NCBI RefSeq assembly: GCF_001273755.1
Contig: NZ_LGYA01000001.1
Location: 787,910-851,909, forward strand
From: Peribacillus butanolivorans
GTDB taxonomy: Bacteria; Bacillota; Bacilli; Bacillales; DSM-1321
Direction: 5' to 3'
Length of the DNA: 64,000 nt
A program made the translations under genes and the position numbers. Below, in pieces: positions 15,170 to 24,473 of the stretch. Position 1 is the first letter of the stretch. Each line of letters begins with the position of its first letter. The notes beneath the pieces were generated by a model that was not told where the DNA came from, ran no database searches, and was given only the letters and a program-made list of their open reading frames with translations.

Positions 15170-17293
15170 TCACGGAGTATTCTCAATTTCCTTGTCTTTA
15201 TCAGATTCACCTTTTAATCTTTTTTCCTTTAACTTAAAATAGGCGTCCATTACGTCTCGGCCGATTCGTTTGTTAATATCGTCAGAAGGTTTGCCTTGAT
15301 ATACCCATGGCACGACGACAGAGAATGCCACTTCTGGATTATTGTGAGGTGCATACCCTGCAAGTGTTAGATTGATAGTATCGACTGGTTCACTATATTG
15401 ATTTCTTCGGGGTCCATCATAAAAGGCTTCAGCAGTACCCGTTTTGGCAGCCGCACGGTAGGATTTTCCTCCGAAATATTTATATGCTGTTCCACCTGGT
15501 TCCTGTGCAACCTGTCTAAACCCTTCCTGGACTCGTTGAATCCAAATGTCATTACCATCTAAATCGTTTAACACTTTGGGGCTCATTGATTTAAAAACGC
15601 TACCCAATTCTTTGTGTTCGTAAGAAGGATTCCTGATTTCTTTGACCATATGAGGCTCCAGCCTTTTTCCACCGTTTGCAATTGTCGATGCGTACTGTGC
15701 CAATTGCATAGGCGTGTATGTATCATACTGTCCAATCGATAAATCCAGTAGCAAACCGTCTGTTGACATATCGACTCCTTTAAAACCGACAGATTCATTA
15801 GGTAGATCGATACCGGTACGTACACCTAATCCAAATTGTGCAAAATGATTCCGCATGATTGCATAGGCTTCTCGATTAATTCCTAGCGGCCGATTTGGAA
15901 CATAATGCCCGCCGGCAATTTTGATTGCTGTCATGAACATAAAGACATTCGACGATTTTTTTAACGCGGTGACATCCGTTACATAACCCAAATCGCTATA
16001 AGACCCTTTTGGGGGAGCCCCTGCTAACTTTAGTTTTCGGTCAAAAAAAGCTGACCCTGGTGAGATGGCTCCCGTTTGAAAACCTGTGTAGACTGTAGCC
16101 CCTTTAACCGATGAACCCATCGTATAGGAGGTTGTAATGTTTCCAAGAGCAAAATCGTTCATTTCAGTTAAACCGGTTTTACTGTTGCGTGCATATTGTT
16201 TACCGGCCATCGTTAAAACTTCACCGGTATTTGGATCCATTAAAACGACGAAGGCACGGTCTAATAGGTAGGTATTTCCTCTAGCTTTCGTTCGGCGTAA
16301 TTCTCTTTCAATGATATCTTCAACCGTTTGCTGCAGCTCCATATCAAGTGACAGTACTAAGTCTTTTCCACTTTGACCTTCCGTGATAGTATCCGTTTTG
16401 ATGACTTCCCCTTTGCTCAGGACATTTTCAACCCGAGTTTTTTGACCGCGCAGGACATCTTCATATTGTTTTTCGATGTAACTTTTTCCAACACGGTCAT
16501 TCCTGGTATAGTCACGGGCTAGATAATAATCAATATTTTCACTTGGAAGACCTTCTTCAGAAGAAGAAACTTTGCCTAGTACCGAACGCAAAGTTTCGTC
16601 ATACTTGTAGGTTCTTTCCCAATCGGTTGTCACATCCACGCCGGGCAATTCATCCAAATGTTCACTTACCCGGGCAAATTCATTTGTGGAGACATCTTTA
16701 TTTTTAACAATGGACGGTGTAAGGGCATAACCGCTATTGAATTCACGGAAGATGGCTATAACTTCCAATTCACCCTTGGTAAATTCCTTGAGATTATCTT
16801 CAGTGACTCGCTCTAATTGAAGTTTGTATAGATCTTTTTGTTCTAATTTCTTTTCGACTACTTTCTGCCTTTCGGCCTTGGTAATCAATGCTTCCGCTTT
16901 TTCTGGATTTTTTAAAATCCAAAAATCTTTTTTATCTGGGTCTCTAACTTTTTTCGTATCCATTTCTATCAATGTAGCAAGAATCTCAGCTGTCTTCACC
17001 ATATCAGCTGTTTTTGTATTCGGGTATTTCGTGTAAGTAATAGCATTAAGAGGTTCATTATCAACAACCGGATTTAAGTTGCGGTCAAACATCTTACCAC
17101 GGGGAACGGGGGTATTAGCCACATCATTTTCCGTTCGATCAACTTCGCGGAGATAATCATCTCCATACACAATTTGGACGATCCCAAGTCTTATTATTAG
17201 GCTTGAAAATAAAATGAATATTAAAAAGAACATAAAGTTCAGGCGGAAAGGAATTGGGGTTTTTTTCTTTTTTTCTTTAGCCATTTTCATCAT
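15170..17293 (-). CDS. Class B penicillin-binding protein (PBP2A/PbpH type)
   Basis: A 707-residue transpeptidase that cross-links peptidoglycan outside the membrane. A basic cytoplasmic tip (KEKKKKTPIPFRLN) precedes a membrane segment at about 20-40. The dimerisation domain starts with NTPVPRGKMFDRN. In the catalytic domain SxxK is GSSVKG, SxN is KSSNVF and KTG is AAKTGTAEAF. The architecture matches B. subtilis PbpA/PbpH, the redundant rod-shape transpeptidases; I cannot tell which, so no symbol is given. The last ~20 residues are charged (KGESDKDKEIENTP). The gene stands alone, without rodA or mreBCD next to it. Confidence 0.9.
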   Translation of the reverse strand: MMKMAKEKKKKTPIPFRLNFMFFLIFILFSSLIIRLGIVQIVYGDDYLREVDRTENDVANTPVPRGKMFDRNLNPVVDNEPLNAITYTKYPNTKTADMVKTAEILATLIEMDTKKVRDPDKKDFWILKNPEKAEALITKAERQKVVEKKLEQKDLYKLQLERVTEDNLKEFTKGELEVIAIFREFNSGYALTPSIVKNKDVSTNEFARVSEHLDELPGVDVTTDWERTYKYDETLRSVLGKVSSSEEGLPSENIDYYLARDYTRNDRVGKSYIEKQYEDVLRGQKTRVENVLSKGEVIKTDTITEGQSGKDLVLSLDMELQQTVEDIIERELRRTKARGNTYLLDRAFVVLMDPNTGEVLTMAGKQYARNSKTGLTEMNDFALGNITTSYTMGSSVKGATVYTGFQTGAISPGSAFFDRKLKLAGAPPKGSYSDLGYVTDVTALKKSSNVFMFMTAIKIAGGHYVPNRPLGINREAYAIMRNHFAQFGLGVRTGIDLPNESVGFKGVDMSTDGLLLDLSIGQYDTYTPMQLAQYASTIANGGKRLEPHMVKEIRNPSYEHKELGSVFKSMSPKVLNDLDGNDIWIQRVQEGFRQVAQEPGGTAYKYFGGKSYRAAAKTGTAEAFYDGPRRNQYSEPVDTINLTLAGYAPHNNPEVAFSVVVPWVYQGKPSDDINKRIGRDVMDAYFKLKEKRLKGESDKDKEIENTP

Positions 17294-17751
17294 TCCTTTC
17301 TAGTAAAAGTAAAATAAAAGAAAATTCCTATCTCTAATGATATATAAAATTAACTAATTTTTCTATGCTTTATCCGTAAAATTATCTATATTACCAAAAT
17401 ATTGTTAAAGATATTAAGAATTGCTTGTATTCTAACAATTAGAAACGTTTAAATATATTAAATGATCTATTAATAATGGGTATAAAGGGAAGTAGAAAGG
17501 TTGTCGGGCGAACAGCAAAAAAAAATCTGCAGGATGCAGATTTAAACCATTTATGCGGTAAGAGAAAGATTGGAAAAAGACGTATGCTCTATAGAAAAAG
17601 TATGGTTTTTCATGTAATACGGAAGTTCAAATGGGAGGAGAAAAAAAGATAAAGAAGAGGAGAAAATATATACTGTCTCTGGAACCGGTTTGTTTATCTG
17701 GGTATTTAAACCTGGTAGATTGCTGCTGTAAATAAACTATGAACAACCAGG
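17294..17751. other. Intergenic stretch with a minus-strand terminator
   Basis: It holds the upstream region of the PBP gene and the hairpin at 17523-17543. No gene is supported. Confidence 0.5.
17515..17543 (-). terminator. Minus-strand intrinsic terminator
   Basis: AAATCTGCA (17523-17531) and TGCAGATTT (17535-17543). On the minus strand the stem is followed by a run of nine T. It ends transcription arriving from the 17.9-19.5 kb minus-strand genes. Confidence 0.75.
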
Positions 17752-17907
17752 ATGTTGACCGGCGCTTTCAGCGCTTACCACCATCGTGATGTTCTTTCTT
17801 TGGAATCAAGCGAATTCATAGAATATGGAACTCGTGATAGAGAATCATTTTATTTGTTGCTGATTAACACCGCCTTAAGTATGTTGATTTTTGTGACTTA
17901 TAAATAG
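17752..17907 (+). CDS. Possible small ORF with C-terminal membrane segment
   Basis: A 51-residue frame, MLTGAFSAYHHRDVLSLESS then a hydrophobic end LLLINTALSMLIFVTYK. No clear ribosome site is present and an in-frame stop lies four codons upstream. It may be the end of a decayed membrane-protein gene. Unknown family. Confidence 0.25.
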   Translation: MLTGAFSAYHHRDVLSLESSEFIEYGTRDRESFYLLLINTALSMLIFVTYK

Positions 17908-17915
17908 GGCTATAC

Positions 17916-18269
17916 CTAATTTACTTCATTTTTCCTTACAGGAGTTTGGTCTACTACACAGATTATCTCTTTGAAATATCCGCAAAGATCGAGCCACTTT
18001 TCAGGGTAGATATAGATAAACCGTTCCATCGTTTCAATAGAATGTAGCACGAGGCAATCAATCGTATCTGCCTTTTTATTTTGTAAATTAGAGAGAAGTA
18101 CATGTGGGATGGTGTAATAAGGATAGAGCTGATAAGGATTTAGTATGACCCGGGAAATATTTTTTTCTTCTATATATTTGTCCGTCACAATCTTTTGGAT
18201 TGCAAAGCTTTCATTCGTATGTAAATCACCGATCATGTAGTTTGGATTCATTAGTACAATGCCTCTCAT
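17916..18269 (-). CDS. Hypothetical protein
   Basis: A 117-residue protein with alternating hydrophobic strands (RVILNPYQLYPYYTIPHVLL, DTIDCLVLHSIETMERFIYI) and no signal peptide or membrane segment. The start could be ATG 18269 or, better placed behind AGAGG, the internal ATG giving MNPNYMIGDL at 18251. The alternation resembles a small alpha/beta (flavodoxin or resolvase-like) fold, but I do not recognise a family. It lies 75 bp downstream of the decayed DUF2515 gene on the same strand and shares its terminator at 17515. Confidence 0.55.
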   Translation of the reverse strand: MRGIVLMNPNYMIGDLHTNESFAIQKIVTDKYIEEKNISRVILNPYQLYPYYTIPHVLLSNLQNKKADTIDCLVLHSIETMERFIYIYPEKWLDLCGYFKEIICVVDQTPVRKNEVN

Positions 18270-18344
18270 TTCGCTTCACCCATTCTTTTTGCTAACCATT
18301 CTTGCCAAATGGAGGATGGGGTATTCAAAGTAAGAGGCGTGAAA

Positions 18345-19451
18345 CTAGATAATTGACTTCAATTTATTGATGTTTTTGAGTTGCTGGATATTTTCGAGCA
18401 CCTTGTTGGTCAAGTCTACCTTTTTTATAATCGGGAAGGTTTGTAAATCTTCGATGAAGCTTTCCATTGTAAACCAATCGATTGAAGGTAAAGGAAAGAA
18501 GGTGTGGTCGCTCCAGGCATCAAGTAGAGTGGGACTGTAAACTTTACATTCTATTGCAGAAGGCGTTTCAGAGGTGAAAATGGACTTCCAATAATCCTCC
18601 CGAGAACCAGTATGGTGAACTGCTTTTGCAAATTGCCCCACACCTTGAAAAACAGTTGGATTCTGAAAGAGAAGTTGATATAAGATTTTTCCAGTTTCAA
18701 TACGCTGCTTCGGATCAGCAAAGCGCTCAACGGTTAGTCCAGTTAAGGAATAGAGTCTGTCTTGCTTTTTTGCATAAGGAAAGATAACCGTCGTAAACCC
18801 TAAAAGTTCCTGCAGCTGAAAATCAAGCCTTCTTAGGATTTCACCATGTCGGGTACGGTTAATTACCCTTTCCTGAAGCATTCTTTGTTCATTGATGATA
18901 AGAGCGGATGTTAATAGAGGTGAATGAGGTTCATTTAAAAACGATTCCCATATCGGTGCCATGAATCTTGAAATATGAAAGATTTGTAGAAACTTTCTTA
19001 ATGGAAACTTTCTTCGTTTGGAATGTTCATATAAAAGGAGCTGTGGAAAGGAATCTGCAAAGACTGCTGAATTTGCGCGTTCGAGGAAAAGAAAAATTTT
19101 TGCCGATCCTCTTTACTGAAGAGATGGGTCATGGATGAACTCTTTAAATCAGTCATATGGTATCCACCGTTTCTGGAAACCATATGAGCTAAAAAAGACC
19201 AATGAACCTCGGGATTCCGCCTGTAATAGGAAAGATAAGCTTGAGTCCTTTCCGGTTCATGGCAGCTGTCTCTGTACGTACGCTCTTTACTAGAGCCGTT
19301 TCCTCAGGCAAAAATGCTTTTATTCATCTAAAGGGTGAAAAAGCTCTTTTTGTAATAGGGATTTTAGAGTGCCAAACCTTTCTGCATCAATAATCGGTTT
19401 AGTTTTGACAGGTGGTTTGCCTATCAACTTCTGCACATATTGCGAGAACAT
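18345..19451 (-). pseudogene. DUF2515 (YppC-like) gene with several frameshifts
   Basis: Pieces of one protein lie in successive minus-strand frames. From ATG 19451: MFSQYVQKLIGKPPVKTKPI ... LFHPLDE; then KAFLPEETALVKSVRTETAA; then TQAYLSYYRRNPEVHWSFLA and HMVSRNGGYHMTDLKSS; then LFLERANSAVFADSFPQLLL; and finally the 205-residue part beginning MAPIWESFLNEPHSPLLTSA. YYRRNPE-x-HW-x-FLAHMVSRNGG is the DUF2515 signature. At least three single-base shifts are needed, one at the T-run near 19093-19102. Total length (~368 codons) matches the family. The last 205 codons remain open, so a fragment could still be made, but without a ribosome site. Confidence 0.75.
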
Positions 19452-19554
19452 ACAATCACCACGAATGTTTTTTACTTATTATATGCAGCGCACCAAGAAA
19501 GGGCTTTGCCTTTGCATCGCCCTCAAATTGTTGACTGATGAGGAAATTTTATCG

Positions 19555-19728
19555 TCATCGATTACTTTTCTTCTTCTTTTCCCGGTTCAATAAAATATAA
19601 TAAACTATCCAGAAAAGTAACACGGGAATGAATGATAGCGGTCTATACTGGACCGGAACGGCAAATAAGATGAATATGGATGAAAATAAAAAGGGTACCG
19701 CTAGGAGTATATATTTTCTCCAATGCAT
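19555..19728 (-). CDS. Small two-helix membrane protein
   Basis: A 57-residue protein, MHWRKYILLAVPFLFSSIFI then LFAVPVQYRPLSFIPVLLFW, with two hydrophobic segments (about 7-25 and 32-47) joined by a short loop and ending in NREKKKKSNR. An ideal AAGGAGG site lies 7-8 bases upstream of the ATG, so it is likely translated. It is too short for standard calling. Function unknown. It is divergent from the bmr leader and about 100 bp upstream of the DUF2515 remnant on the same strand. Confidence 0.7.
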   Translation of the reverse strand: MHWRKYILLAVPFLFSSIFILFAVPVQYRPLSFIPVLLFWIVYYILLNREKKKKSNR

Positions 19729-19886
19729 ATGCTGAACCTCCTTAAGGTTGAGTCGTACTTATAAGAATAAAGGATTATTCATTAATAATCTAGAAAAGTC
19801 ACAATTGACAAAAATATACACCCATAGTAATCTTTAAACACAAGGTAAAAATATCCAATAATTTATAATAAATGGAGGCGAACGTC

Positions 19887-19967
19887 ATGACTAAATTAGA
19901 TAAACACATTGATGTGATAATCGTATATTTTCATACATCCGCCTGCCTTGAGACTTTGTTTTTATAG
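19887..19967 (+). CDS. Leader peptide upstream of bmrCD (BmrB-like role)
   Basis: A 26-residue ORF (MTKLDKHIDVIIVYFHTSAC then LETLFL) with TGGAGG 7 bases before the ATG. It is followed by two tandem intrinsic terminators and then the bmrC-bmrD pair. In B. subtilis bmrCD is preceded by a short ORF, bmrB, whose translation controls read-through of a terminator, so translation-inhibiting antibiotics induce the pump. The placement here is the same; the peptide sequence is not compared. A small hairpin (19954-19959 with 19968-19973) overlaps the stop codon, and CCTGC inside the ORF (19942-19946) could pair with GCAGG of the first terminator. Confidence 0.65.
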   Translation: MTKLDKHIDVIIVYFHTSACLETLFL

Positions 19968-20002
19968 ACAAAGGATCGAACGTGCTCATTGATTATTTTT
20001 AA

Positions 20003-20040
20003 GCGCAGGTTGTGGAAGTTTCGCGGCCTGCGCCTTTTAT
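20003..20040 (+). terminator. Attenuator terminator 1 before bmrC
   Basis: A 14-bp stem (20003-20016 with 20020-20033, some G-T pairs) with triloop, then CTTTTAT. It lies 35 bp after the leader stop. Confidence 0.8.
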
Positions 20041-20060
20041 ATGTGTTTCTTACGCATCTA

Positions 20061-20097
20061 AAAAAGCTTCCGCTTAATTAACGGGGGCTTTTTGTTA
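20061..20097 (+). terminator. Attenuator terminator 2 before bmrC
   Basis: AAAAAGCTTCCG (20061-20072) pairs with CGGGGGCTTTTT (20082-20093). Second in a tandem pair. Confidence 0.8.
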
Positions 20098-20154
20098 TTT
20101 AGGGAATCCGATGCAATAGCATCCTTTCAATATAAAAGATAGGAGGAATTATTA

Positions 20155-20211
20155 ATGAGACAAATAACAATGGTGGTTCTACTCCAACCAGGAGATCCAG
20201 AAAGCGGCTAG
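20155..20211 (+). CDS. Second short ORF just before bmrC
   Basis: An 18-residue frame, MRQITMVVLLQPGDPESG, with TAGGAGGA 7 bases upstream. It ends 35 bp before bmrC. It may couple translation into bmrC, or be a remnant. Possible but unproven. Confidence 0.4.
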   Translation: MRQITMVVLLQPGDPESG

Positions 20212-20246
20212 CAAATTAATGGTGAGAACATAAGGGAGGGGAATTC

Positions 20247-21998
20247 ATGTTTGCGATATTTAAAAAGCTGTCCTGGTACTTTAAAGAGCAATGGCAGCGT
20301 TATACCTGGGCCATTTTATTTTTATGTCTAGTGAATATTATGGAGGTTATTCCACCAAAGCTTGTCGGGAATGCCATTGATGACATGAACAACGGCAACA
20401 TGACGCAAGAAGGAATCATGAAATACGTTATCTATTTGCTCATTGTCCTATGTGTCAGCTATCTATTTGGGTACTTATGGAGTTATCTTTTATTCGGCGG
20501 CGGAAACTTGGTCGAACGAAAACTTAGATCCGGGTTTATGGGGCACTTGTTGAAAATGACGCCGGCTTTTTATGAAAAAAACCGGACAGGAGATTTAATG
20601 GCAAGGGCCACCAATGATTTAAAGGCAATCTCGCTCACTGCTGGGTTTGGGATATTAACGCTCGTTGACTCAGTTCTATTTACTATCACGGTTGTGATTA
20701 TGATGGGTGCAACTATCAGCTGGCAATTGACGATTGCGGCTGTGTTGCCACTTCCAATCATGGCCCTAATGATGCAAATTTACGTGAAAAAAATTTATAA
20801 ACGTTTTACGGATGCACAGGCAGCCTTTGGTAACTTAAATGACAAAGTGCTGGAATCCATTTCTGGTGTACGGGTCATCCGTGCCTATGTTCAGGAACGG
20901 GAGGACGAAAAGCGATTTGATGAAATGACTGAGGATGTATATCGTAAAAACCTCGAGGTAGCGAAAATTGATGCACTCTTTGACCCGACGATTAGCATTA
21001 TCATCGGTATCAGTTATTTAATCAGTTTGGGTTACGGTGCCTATCTTGTTTTTCAACAAACCATTACACTAGGAGGTCTTGTTTCATTCAATGTGTATCT
21101 TGGAATGTTAATCTGGCCGATGATTGCGGTGGGTGAACTAATCAACGTCATGCAAAGGGGAAATGCTTCGCTTGACCGTGTTCAAGATACTCTTTCTTAT
21201 GAAGCGGATGTGAAAAATTCATTAAAGCCGGAGAGGATTTCTAATCCGGAAAATATTGAATTTGATCAAGTTTCTTTTACTTATCCATCTTCCACAGTTG
21301 TTAATCTCTCCAATATTTCCGTTCAACTTGAGCGTGGGCAAACCTTGGGAATCGTAGGAAAAACAGGAAGTGGAAAAACAACATTCGTGAAGCAGTTACT
21401 ACGGGAATATCCATTAGGAAACGGGGAGATTGCTTTTTCAGGTATGCCGTTAGAGAAACTGGAGCTTGAAGATATTCGTAAATGGATTGGGTACGTTCCG
21501 CAGGATCATTTTTTATTCTCAAAGTCTGTGAGAGACAATATCTTATTCGGTAAAATGGATGCAACGGAAGATGAACTGGCTGAAGCTATCCGGCTTGCGG
21601 ATTTTGAGAAGGATTTAACGATGCTGCCTAAGCGTCTTGAGACACTTGTCGGTGAAAAGGGGGTCGCTCTTTCAGGTGGGCAGAAGCAACGGATTTCGAT
21701 TGCAAGGGCCCTGATTAAAAATCCGGAAATCCTTATATTGGATGATTCCTTATCAGCCGTCGATGCAAAGACAGAAACGACAATCATTGAAAATATCCAA
21801 AATGAACGGTCGGGGAAAACGACCATCATCACAACTCATCGCTTATCAGCCGTTCAGCATGCGGATCGAATTATCGTGTTGGACAGCGGGAAGATTATCC
21901 AAGAAGGAACTCACGAAGATTTACTGAAGCAAAATGGCTGGTATAGGGAGCAATATGAGCGACAGCAAGTTGACGCAGAAACGGAGGTGAGAGCATGA
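20247..21998 (+). CDS. bmrC: Heterodimeric multidrug ABC exporter, BmrC subunit
   Basis: A 583-residue half-transporter: six-helix membrane domain (about 1-310) then an ATPase domain. Walker A is GKTGSGKTT, the signature is LSGGQKQR, and Walker B is ILILDDSLSAVD. The residue after Walker B is Asp in place of the usual catalytic Glu, the degenerate-site hallmark of BmrC (YheI) in the BmrC/BmrD heterodimer. It exports drugs and is also linked to sporulation in B. subtilis. GGGAGGGG precedes ATG 20247. Its stop overlaps bmrD by four bases (ATGA). Control by the leader and two terminators is likely. Confidence 0.9.
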   Translation: MFAIFKKLSWYFKEQWQRYTWAILFLCLVNIMEVIPPKLVGNAIDDMNNGNMTQEGIMKYVIYLLIVLCVSYLFGYLWSYLLFGGGNLVERKLRSGFMGHLLKMTPAFYEKNRTGDLMARATNDLKAISLTAGFGILTLVDSVLFTITVVIMMGATISWQLTIAAVLPLPIMALMMQIYVKKIYKRFTDAQAAFGNLNDKVLESISGVRVIRAYVQEREDEKRFDEMTEDVYRKNLEVAKIDALFDPTISIIIGISYLISLGYGAYLVFQQTITLGGLVSFNVYLGMLIWPMIAVGELINVMQRGNASLDRVQDTLSYEADVKNSLKPERISNPENIEFDQVSFTYPSSTVVNLSNISVQLERGQTLGIVGKTGSGKTTFVKQLLREYPLGNGEIAFSGMPLEKLELEDIRKWIGYVPQDHFLFSKSVRDNILFGKMDATEDELAEAIRLADFEKDLTMLPKRLETLVGEKGVALSGGQKQRISIARALIKNPEILILDDSLSAVDAKTETTIIENIQNERSGKTTIITTHRLSAVQHADRIIVLDSGKIIQEGTHEDLLKQNGWYREQYERQQVDAETEVRA

Positions 21999-24013
21999 AG
22001 GTCGTAAAGAAACTCTATCAATATGCTGCTCTTTATAAAAAATTGATTATTGGTGCCCTAATCATGCTAGCGCTTTCCGTTGCCGCTGACTTAACGGGTC
22101 CATTCATCGCTAAAAAAATCATTGATTCTCACATACTTGGTATCGAATCTTCTTGGTATGAAACGGAAAAAGGGAAAGATGCTGTCGAGTACGGTGAAAA
22201 TTGGTATAAACGGGCAGATTATTTTACTGAAGATGAGAAGAAAGGAAAAGAAGTCCATGTATTGCAGGTTGGCAATCAATTCGTCTTCGTCAATGAAGCT
22301 GTTGCCATCGATGGCGATAGAACTTTAGAAAACCAAACATTAATAATTGAGAAAAACGGAAAAGAGCAAATGGTATCAGTAGAGAAATTAACAAGTCAGA
22401 AATTAATGGAGTTTTACCAACCAGAAATTCCGCGAATTATGAAGCTTGTAGCTTTTTACTTTGGTCTTGTTATCATTTCTTCTGTTTTTCAATATGGGCA
22501 GAGTTTTTATTTACAGAAAGCTGCGAATCGAATTATTCAGAAGATGCGAAATGATATTTTTACACATATTTCCCGATTGCCCATTCGTTATTTCGATAAT
22601 ATGCCCGCTGGGAAAGTTGTTGCTAGGGTTACTAATGATACTGAGGCGATTCGAGAGTTATATGTGACGGTGCTCGCTAACTTCTTTTCAAGCACGATTA
22701 ATATTATCGGCGTTCTCATTGCTTTGTATATTTTGGATGCGCGTGCAGGGCTCATGGGCCTTATACTTATTCCCATTATCGTTATCTGGACGAAGGTATA
22801 TCGCAAGTTCGCCTCGAAATATAATCACATCATTCGGGAACGAGTCAGTGATATTAACGGGATGATCAATGAATCCATTCAAGGAATGAACGTCATTCAG
22901 GCATTCGGGCGTGAAAAGGAGACAAAACATTCTTTCGAAAAATTGAACCGGGAGCATTACTCGTATCAAAATAAAATGCTCAATTTAAATTCATTAACGG
23001 GAGGAAACTTGATTGGTGTCATTAAGGTTATGGCGCTAATAGCATTTGTCTGGTATTTCGGCGGGATGTCGCTTACAGCAAGTTCAGCTATTTCTTTAGG
23101 GTTGATGTATGCAATTGTTGATTTGATCAGTCGTCTGCTTCATCCGCTTCACGGGATTGTCAATCAGTTTGCTAACCTAGAACAAGCTCTTGTTGCAGGG
23201 GAGAGGGCATTCAGTTTATTGGATGAGCAGGGATTAGAAGTCAGTGATGAAAACATTTCCCGATATAAAGGAAACGTGCAATTCGAAAATGTCTCATTCG
23301 GCTATAAAGAAAATGAATATGTGTTAAAAAACATTTCATTTTCTGCGCAACAAGGTGAGACAGTAGCTTTAGTTGGTCATACTGGGTCGGGAAAAAGTTC
23401 AATAATGAATTTGTTGTTCCGTTTCTATGATAGTAGTGAAGGACAAATCAAGATTGATGGAAGGGATATTTTAGATATTCCTCATCAAACTCTTAGAGAG
23501 CATATGGGAATTGTCCTTCAGGATCCATATTTATTTACTGGAACCATAGCTTCCAATATCAGCCTTAATCATAAAGATATCACAAGGGAAATGGTTGAAA
23601 AGTCATTAAAAGATGTAGGCGGGGACAAAGTGCTGAAGCATCTGCCTCTAGGGTTAGATGAGCCGGTTATTGAAAAAGGCGGGACATTGTCTTCAGGACA
23701 GCGGCAGCTAATCTCTTTTGCACGCGCGCTCGCATTTAATCCGGCTATTTTGATTTTGGATGAAGCCACAGCAAGCATCGATACAGAAACAGAGGCCATT
23801 ATCCAGGAAGGAATGGAAGTACTGAAGAAAGGAAGAACGACCTTTATCATTGCACATAGGCTTTCCACGATTAAAAATGCCGATCAAATTCTTGTACTGG
23901 ATAAAGGGCAGATTTCTGAGCAGGGGACACATGAAGAATTAATGGAGTTGAAAGGAAAGTACTATCAAATGTATGAACTGCAGGCTGGGTCGCATAAGGG
24001 AATGGCTGGATAA
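21995..24013 (+). CDS. bmrD: Heterodimeric multidrug ABC exporter, BmrD subunit
   Basis: A 672-residue half-transporter, partner of BmrC. Between the first two membrane helices lies an extra extracellular domain (about residues 50-145, beginning SSWYETEKGKDAVEYGENWY), a known BmrD (YheH) trait. The ATPase domain has Walker A GHTGSGKSS, Walker B ILILDEATASID with the catalytic Glu intact, and a divergent signature LSSGQRQL. The asymmetry complements BmrC, so each dimer has one canonical and one degenerate ATP site. It is translationally coupled to bmrC. The length matches B. subtilis YheH (673). Confidence 0.92.
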   Translation: MKVVKKLYQYAALYKKLIIGALIMLALSVAADLTGPFIAKKIIDSHILGIESSWYETEKGKDAVEYGENWYKRADYFTEDEKKGKEVHVLQVGNQFVFVNEAVAIDGDRTLENQTLIIEKNGKEQMVSVEKLTSQKLMEFYQPEIPRIMKLVAFYFGLVIISSVFQYGQSFYLQKAANRIIQKMRNDIFTHISRLPIRYFDNMPAGKVVARVTNDTEAIRELYVTVLANFFSSTINIIGVLIALYILDARAGLMGLILIPIIVIWTKVYRKFASKYNHIIRERVSDINGMINESIQGMNVIQAFGREKETKHSFEKLNREHYSYQNKMLNLNSLTGGNLIGVIKVMALIAFVWYFGGMSLTASSAISLGLMYAIVDLISRLLHPLHGIVNQFANLEQALVAGERAFSLLDEQGLEVSDENISRYKGNVQFENVSFGYKENEYVLKNISFSAQQGETVALVGHTGSGKSSIMNLLFRFYDSSEGQIKIDGRDILDIPHQTLREHMGIVLQDPYLFTGTIASNISLNHKDITREMVEKSLKDVGGDKVLKHLPLGLDEPVIEKGGTLSSGQRQLISFARALAFNPAILILDEATASIDTETEAIIQEGMEVLKKGRTTFIIAHRLSTIKNADQILVLDKGQISEQGTHEELMELKGKYYQMYELQAGSHKGMAG

Positions 24014-24053
24014 AACCTAGAAAATGAGGGATACTTACGAAGAGGTGATAATA

Positions 24054-24302
24054 ATGAAACAAGGAATTCATCCTGATTATCAGCAAGTAGTATTTATGGA
24101 TACTAACAGTGGTTATAAATTTATTACAGGCTCTACGAAAAAATCTAACGAAACAATTAAGTGGGAAGACGGTCAAACTTATCCTTTATTAAAAGTAGAG
24201 ATTAGTTCAGATACGCATCCTTTTTATACCGGCAAGCAGAAATTTGCTGAAAAAGGCGGACGTGTGGATCGCTTCCTAGAAAAATATAATATGAAGAAAT
24301 GA
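24054..24302 (+). CDS. rpmE2: 50S ribosomal protein L31 type B (zinc-independent)
   Basis: An 82-residue type B L31. [20 protein letters not shown] opens the family, and [15 protein letters not shown] and [11 protein letters not shown] close it. The CxxC zinc pairs of the primary L31 are absent, so this is the form (YtiA in B. subtilis) that replaces the zinc protein under zinc limitation and is usually repressed by Zur. I see no clear Zur palindrome in the 40 bp between bmrD and the gene, so it may be read from upstream or controlled differently. ATG 24054 is used, with AGAGGTG upstream; the ATG at 24024 overlaps non-family sequence. A terminator follows. Confidence 0.93.
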   Translation: MKQGIHPDYQQVVFMDTNSGYKFITGSTKKSNETIKWEDGQTYPLLKVEISSDTHPFYTGKQKFAEKGGRVDRFLEKYNMKK

Positions 24303-24306
24303 TGTT

Positions 24307-24338
24307 AAGGCTATCGAGAAATCGATGGCCTTTATTTT
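24307..24338 (+). terminator. Terminator after rpmE2
   Basis: An 11-bp stem, AAGGCTATCGA (24307-24317) with TCGATGGCCTT (24322-24332), GAAA tetraloop, then TATTTTTA. Confidence 0.8.
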
Positions 24339-24473
24339 TATTTTGGGAGATGGAAGAACTCGTGGGTAAATTAAGGTTTATAATTTTTTTAGTAATAACG
24401 TAGTGAATGCCTCATTTAAAATCCTAATAATAGAAAAAAGGGTTGCTCCAGGCACCCTTTTTTTCTATATATT

